Shown here: in pieces, positions 48,313 to 64,000 of the stretch | How positions within the stretch are numbered: the first letter of the stretch is position 1 | Layout of the letters: each line of letters begins with the position of its first letter | Assembly (NCBI RefSeq): GCF_003576645.1 | Contig: NC_044929.1 | Span: forward strand, 2,267,372-2,331,371 | Source of the DNA: Ipomoea triloba | Taxonomy: Eukaryota; Streptophyta; Magnoliopsida; Solanales; Convolvulaceae | Direction: 5' to 3' | Length of the DNA: 64,000 bases | Program-made: the position numbers and the translations under genes | The notes under the pieces: generated by a model | Told to the model about the DNA's origin: nothing | What the model saw: the letters and a program-made list of their open reading frames with translations, nothing else | Database searches by the model: none

Positions 48313-48376
48313 AAACCTCTTTCAGGCAGACCACCATAGCAAACTCAACTGTTAAATGAAATGAGCTTCATATTGC

Positions 48377-48532
48377 AGTTCCCACTTCCCAGACAGGTAT
48401 CCAGAAACTCGTAGCAAATCAGTTAGTCCTGATCATCCACCAGGCATATGATGAAGTTCCCACTTCCCAGACAGGTATCCAGAAACTCATAGCAAATCAG
48501 TTAGTCCTGATCATCCACCAGGCATATGATGA
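48377..48532. repeat. 78-bp tandem duplication spanning the PPR stop codon
   Basis: AGTTCCCACTTCCCAGAC starts at 48377 and again at 48455, and CATATGATGA ends both units. The two copies differ by one base (G at 48411, A at 48489). The right-hand copy includes the last codons and stop (48511-48513) of the PPR gene; the left-hand copy lies wholly in the 3' UTR. Confidence 0.9.
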
Positions 48533-50823
48533 ATTCTCTTATCAACCACAACCATACTGTACCCATGGACCTTACTAAGACCTGCACTTTGCATTTTTGA
48601 CCTTACTGTCCTACATTCACTCCATTCTCCTCTTTCTGCATATACATTGGATAATAAGGTGTAGTACCCAGTATCATCTGTATGTATATCCACAAGCTTT
48701 TCTTGAACACTCGCGATAATATCTGTTCGGTGGTGGATTCTACACCCATTAATGAGTGAAGCCCAAACGCTAGCATCTACCGGGAATGGCATTGAGTTGA
48801 TCACCTTATATGCTTCTTCTACATCACCGGCTCGACTAAGAAGATCAACGAGACATGCAAAGTGTTCAGATTTGGGCTCAATGCCAAAATCAGACATTGC
48901 ATTAAAGTAAGACTTTCCTTCATTAACGTAGCCAGCATGACTACAAGCAGAGAGAATATTCATGAATATAACGTCGTTTGGTCTAATTCCTGAATCTACC
49001 ATATCGGTAAAGAGCGATATGGCAGCATCGATATGACCATGCAACCCATACCCGCCTATCATGGCACTCCAGGAAATTTCGCTTTTTTCTGTCATGCTGT
49101 CAAAGACTTGTCGAGCCATTTGAAGTTCCCCGCATTTGGCATACATGTCTGTTAGGGCTGTGCCAATATACATATCCTCTCTTACACCAAAGGTTATCAG
49201 CTTATGGTGAATCCATTTCCCTTTTTCTAAATATCCTAAATTAGAGCATGCTTGAATTGCGGTCAAGTAGGTGACTTCATTCATCTCAAGAGAATCCGAG
49301 TACATCTTAGAAAACAAAGCGATGGCCTCCTCAGATTTACCGTTTTGATGAAATCCACACATCATGGAAGTCCAAGCCACGACTCCTCTGTCCGGGATCT
49401 CCTCGAATATCGCATATGCTGAGTCCACAAGTCCAGATTTGGAGTACATGTCAATCAGAGAATTCTGAACAAATTCGTTTTCTGAATACCCTGCCTTGAT
49501 AACATGGCAATGCATCTGACTTCCAAGTTGAATAAATCCAATATCTCCACAGGCATTAATGACACTTCCAAGAGTAAAAGAGTCTGGAATTATGCCCTTG
49601 ATTAACATTTGCGTGAAAAGTATCAACGCCTCTTCACACATCCCTTCACGAGCATAACTAGATATAAGCATATTCCACGAAACAATATGACGGTCTTGTG
49701 CTGGGTCGAATACCTTGAGGCAATCTCTTAGCCTTCCACAATTGGAATACAAGTCTACTAAAGCAGACCTCAGAATGTCATTATCAGCATCGATATTGTT
49801 TCTTATAAGAAAACCATGAATAGATTTCCCTTCCTTTAGCCAACCTGACCTAGCACAAGCACACAAGGCACTCATCAAAGTAACTTCATTAGGTTCCACA
49901 GTTGAATCCTGCAACTGCATATCAACAAACACTCCCAACGCCTCTCGATAACATCCATTTTGATTAAAGCTAGAAATCATTGCTGTCCAGGTATAAATAC
50001 TCCTAATGACAGCAGACCGGAAAAGCGCCTCAGCACTACCCGTATCGCCACATTTCCCATACATTGAAATAAGGGAAGTATTCAGTGTCACATCACTTTG
50101 AATATTCTTTCTCAGCACATAAGCATGCACAGATTTTGCTAGTCTCCATAGACCCAACTCCCCACAGGCTTCTGCTGCACTGAGCAGTGTAACTGAATCA
50201 ATTTCAATCTCTTCCTTCGCCATTCCCCTCAAAAGCTCCAAACCTTCACTTGGCTGCTCATTATGTACATAACAAGAAATAATGGAACCCCATGAAACCA
50301 CATCCCTAATCGGCATTCCATCGAACAGTTTCCGTGCATAGAGTATACATCCCAGCTCACCATACATATTCAACAACGCCGTCTCTACAATAGGATCAGA
50401 CTCAAACCCCGACTTAACAATCCTCCCGTGCACTTTTTGGCCGATTCCTAGGTCGCCAATTGCAGCGCACGCCCGCAAAACTGGAGGAAATGTGTAATCG
50501 CCCATTTGGGGAAGGTGGAAAAGCATGGCGTCGTAGAGAGAAATGGCGTCTTGGAAGCAGCAATTCCAGACATGGTTCTTTATCAGCACGCCCCACATGA
50601 AAGAATCTGGTTCCGGGAATGACCCAAAGATGATTCTTGAAGTTTCGAGAGAGCCCGTTCTGGCGTAGGAGTCTATGAGCTTGGTGGAGGCTTGGGGCTC
50701 TTTATGGAGGCCTGTGACAATGAGGCGGGCATGGAGTTGAGTCAGCGCTCTTGAAGTTGTGCAGGCTCTGAATAGTGGCATGTAAAGACCCATTCTTGCT
50801 GTTCTAAATTCTGGCAAATCCAA
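48511..50823 (-). CDS. Pentatricopeptide repeat (PPR) protein, PLS class with E domain
   Basis: One uninterrupted frame of 770 residues, intronless as usual for the family. It should bind a specific organellar RNA. The protein consists of repeated units of about 31-36 residues, visible as phrases such as TALLNMYGELG, VVSWGSIISCYV, SLISMYGKCGDT, TWTAMISSFNQNG, SLIDMYSKSGLV and SWSAMIGGYGLHGH: roughly 16-18 motifs in P-L-S order from about residue 40 to 660. An E-type region follows (VDASVWASLINGCRIHHRTD, then YYTLLSNVYAERGEW). The chain stops at VVVDKRIHHMPGG, within or just before the E+ motif, and has no DYW deaminase domain. PLS-class proteins usually serve C-to-U editing in plastids or mitochondria. 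The N-terminus lacks a clear presequence by eye. From memory, Arabidopsis At1g69350 (predicted mitochondrial) is the positional relative. Confidence 0.93.
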   Translation of the reverse strand: MDLPEFRTARMGLYMPLFRACTTSRALTQLHARLIVTGLHKEPQASTKLIDSYARTGSLETSRIIFGSFPEPDSFMWGVLIKNHVWNCCFQDAISLYDAMLFHLPQMGDYTFPPVLRACAAIGDLGIGQKVHGRIVKSGFESDPIVETALLNMYGELGCILYARKLFDGMPIRDVVSWGSIISCYVHNEQPSEGLELLRGMAKEEIEIDSVTLLSAAEACGELGLWRLAKSVHAYVLRKNIQSDVTLNTSLISMYGKCGDTGSAEALFRSAVIRSIYTWTAMISSFNQNGCYREALGVFVDMQLQDSTVEPNEVTLMSALCACARSGWLKEGKSIHGFLIRNNIDADNDILRSALVDLYSNCGRLRDCLKVFDPAQDRHIVSWNMLISSYAREGMCEEALILFTQMLIKGIIPDSFTLGSVINACGDIGFIQLGSQMHCHVIKAGYSENEFVQNSLIDMYSKSGLVDSAYAIFEEIPDRGVVAWTSMMCGFHQNGKSEEAIALFSKMYSDSLEMNEVTYLTAIQACSNLGYLEKGKWIHHKLITFGVREDMYIGTALTDMYAKCGELQMARQVFDSMTEKSEISWSAMIGGYGLHGHIDAAISLFTDMVDSGIRPNDVIFMNILSACSHAGYVNEGKSYFNAMSDFGIEPKSEHFACLVDLLSRAGDVEEAYKVINSMPFPVDASVWASLINGCRIHHRTDIIASVQEKLVDIHTDDTGYYTLLSNVYAERGEWSECRTVRSKMQSAGLSKVHGYSMVVVDKRIHHMPGG

Positions 50824-51862
50824 TCATGTTTTCTGGGAATACAACACCAACTCTCCAACTCTCTACCATTTCGCCTATCACCACTACTAGTTACTCCTTT
50901 CTCTCAAAAATGTTGAATCCAGAATATTTTTTCTTCTCTCCAAAGATTTAATCCCTAATCAGAAGGGCTATTTTAGGAGAAGAGACAGATGTTCAAACCT
51001 CAAACTGAGAATTATATTTAAAGTGAGTGTGTGCATACAAAAATTTGACACGCTGAGTTATTGAGTCACAGTAATTTACTATGGGGTCTATCGAGCCGAG
51101 ATGTAAATATCTTTAAAGGTAGAAGTTAACATTGGAAGAAGTTATAACTACATAAATTTACCATTGTAAATTTACAAAATCACTATGGCAAATTAATCCA
51201 AATTATTAAAATGATATATTAAAAAATAAAAATATACAAATTCAAGTGTTATTACCAAAGACCTTGTGGTCTATAGCCACTCGGTTGGGCCTCTACATGA
51301 GAGGGGTGGGTTTGAATATAGTCAATAGTATTAAAAAAAATATAAAAATTGACTTCCAAAAATGTTTTTCAAGTTTTCGGTATTTGCCAAAGTTCGAAAA
51401 ATGCAGTCAACAGAAAATGTTTTTCGTTGACCAAGGAAAATCAGTTCATTTTTTTGAAAAATGACTTACGAAATAATATTCCATCAGTCATTTTTCGGAA
51501 TAGCCAAAATAGTTGTTTCGCATGTTCTTGGTCAAAATGATCATCTCATCCATTCCGACGGACTGATTTCTAGCGAAAATCAATATCCGACTTTTTTTTC
51601 TTTTTCTTTCTTTTATAATAAATATTATTATTTTATATATTTTTATCTTATTTTATATTTTAAATAAAATAATAAAATATATAATTATACAATTTATCAT
51701 TTTCTTGCCTTCCAGACGGATCTCTACGTACTTATTTCGCATAAACAGCGCATACCCGTTTTTAGTGTTTTACGGTGTCGGAGCTCCGAAACCGAAGGGT
51801 CAAAATTGTACTCGATCCTTTCCACTCTGGTCAAGCGCAAGTGAGAGAATCAGAGAATAGAG
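50824..51862. other. Divergent spacer between the PPR gene and the SIK1-like kinase
   Basis: About 1 kb that must hold both promoters. It contains a SINE-like copy (51246-51345) and a MITE-like AT-rich tract (about 51350-51510) with opposed 'gaaaaatg' motifs. About 51700-51862 is the probable kinase leader, more GC-rich than the rest. Confidence 0.5.
51246..51345 (+). mobile_element. tRNA-like SINE copy
   Basis: CTTGTGGTCTATAGCCACTC (box A-like) is followed by GGGTGGGTTTGAATA (box B-like) and an A8 run. It is a probable relative of 23229 and 40201. Confidence 0.4.
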
Positions 51863-63714
<11,852 letters not shown>

Positions 63715-64000
63715 ATGAAGGATGTATGTATATTTGCAGTTACAAACTAAACATGTTTATGTTGTGTGCTCAATTTTAAGATATGTATGCTATTTCATAT
63801 TGAGTTATTGTTGCCTTGATTGATATTCTACAGTGTGCAATCGTACGTGATGATTTTATTAGACCAAGCACATCCTGAAATTGGGTAATTAGGGGTATTT
63901 GAGGAAATAAGTACAAGAATTAAATAAATTGGACAGTGGGGGCAATTTATTCTGTGGACTTGGGTCCAAAAATATACAATTTATATATTGAATGTTCACA
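63715..64000. other. 3' UTR and flank of the SIK1-like gene
   Basis: AT-rich sequence after the TAG at 63712-63714 with no further open frame. The right edge of the window cuts the spacer. Confidence 0.6.

Larger units (their letters stand above)
46181..48510. other. Spacer between the DUF863 and PPR genes (tail to tail)
   Basis: The first 300 bp or so should be the DUF863 3' UTR. A SINE-like copy lies at about 46600-46850 (minus-strand box A-like CAGTTCAGTTGG and box B-like GGGATCAAGTCTC). 47746-47955 is an RNase H-like relic and 48034-48312 a duplicated LTR fragment. 48377-48510 is duplicated PPR 3' sequence. Nothing else is seen. Confidence 0.55.

Overview
This is a plant nuclear DNA window, almost certainly from a eudicot. 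It has AT-rich intergenic DNA, GT-AG introns, many small transposon relics and seven protein-coding genes whose products match plant-only or plant-typical families. The nonamer TACGGAGTA occurs repeatedly in the intergenic DNA. From memory this motif is common in Convolvulaceae (Ipomoea-like) and some Caryophyllales, so the family-level assignment is only a weak guess. I see no prokaryotic, organellar or viral segment and no CRISPR array.

Layout: (1) 1-490 (-), 5' end of a multi-pass membrane protein gene that runs off the left edge. (2) 2066-6178 (-), a nine-exon DHHC protein S-acyltransferase of the PAT19-22 type. (3) 15034-19482 (-), a four-exon group I WRKY factor close to WRKY3/WRKY4. 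(4) 21932-23889 (-), a three-exon DUF538 protein like Arabidopsis At5g01610. (5) 24-40.6 kb, a gene desert of MITEs, microsatellites and SINE-like repeats, with a 722-base assembly gap (28857-29578). (6) 42745-46180 (+), a DUF863 protein with a long uORF-bearing leader. (7) 48511-50823 (-), an intronless PLS-class PPR protein. (8) 51863-63714 (+), an 18-exon STE20/Hippo-type kinase like Arabidopsis SIK1. I rebuilt the exon structures by hand; every junction given is GT-AG and keeps the frame.

The genes do not form an operon or pathway. Their grouping resembles Arabidopsis chromosome 1, where from memory SIK1, a PPR gene, a DUF863 gene, PAT22 and a membrane protein gene lie at At1g69220, 69350, 69360, 69420 and 69430. 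The window therefore looks like an old conserved block expanded by transposons. The insertions sit mostly in introns and spacers: a SINE with an 18-bp target duplication, a miniature LTR element, and an LTR element carrying two further MITE insertions.

I found no clear novel multi-gene system. The most checkable oddities are: an in-frame, stop-free 99-bp intron in the DUF863 gene (exitron-like); overlapping and short uORFs in its leader; a 78-bp tandem duplication across the PPR stop codon; nested transposons in SIK1 intron 1; and a palindromic (AT)n-T-A-(TA)n tract.
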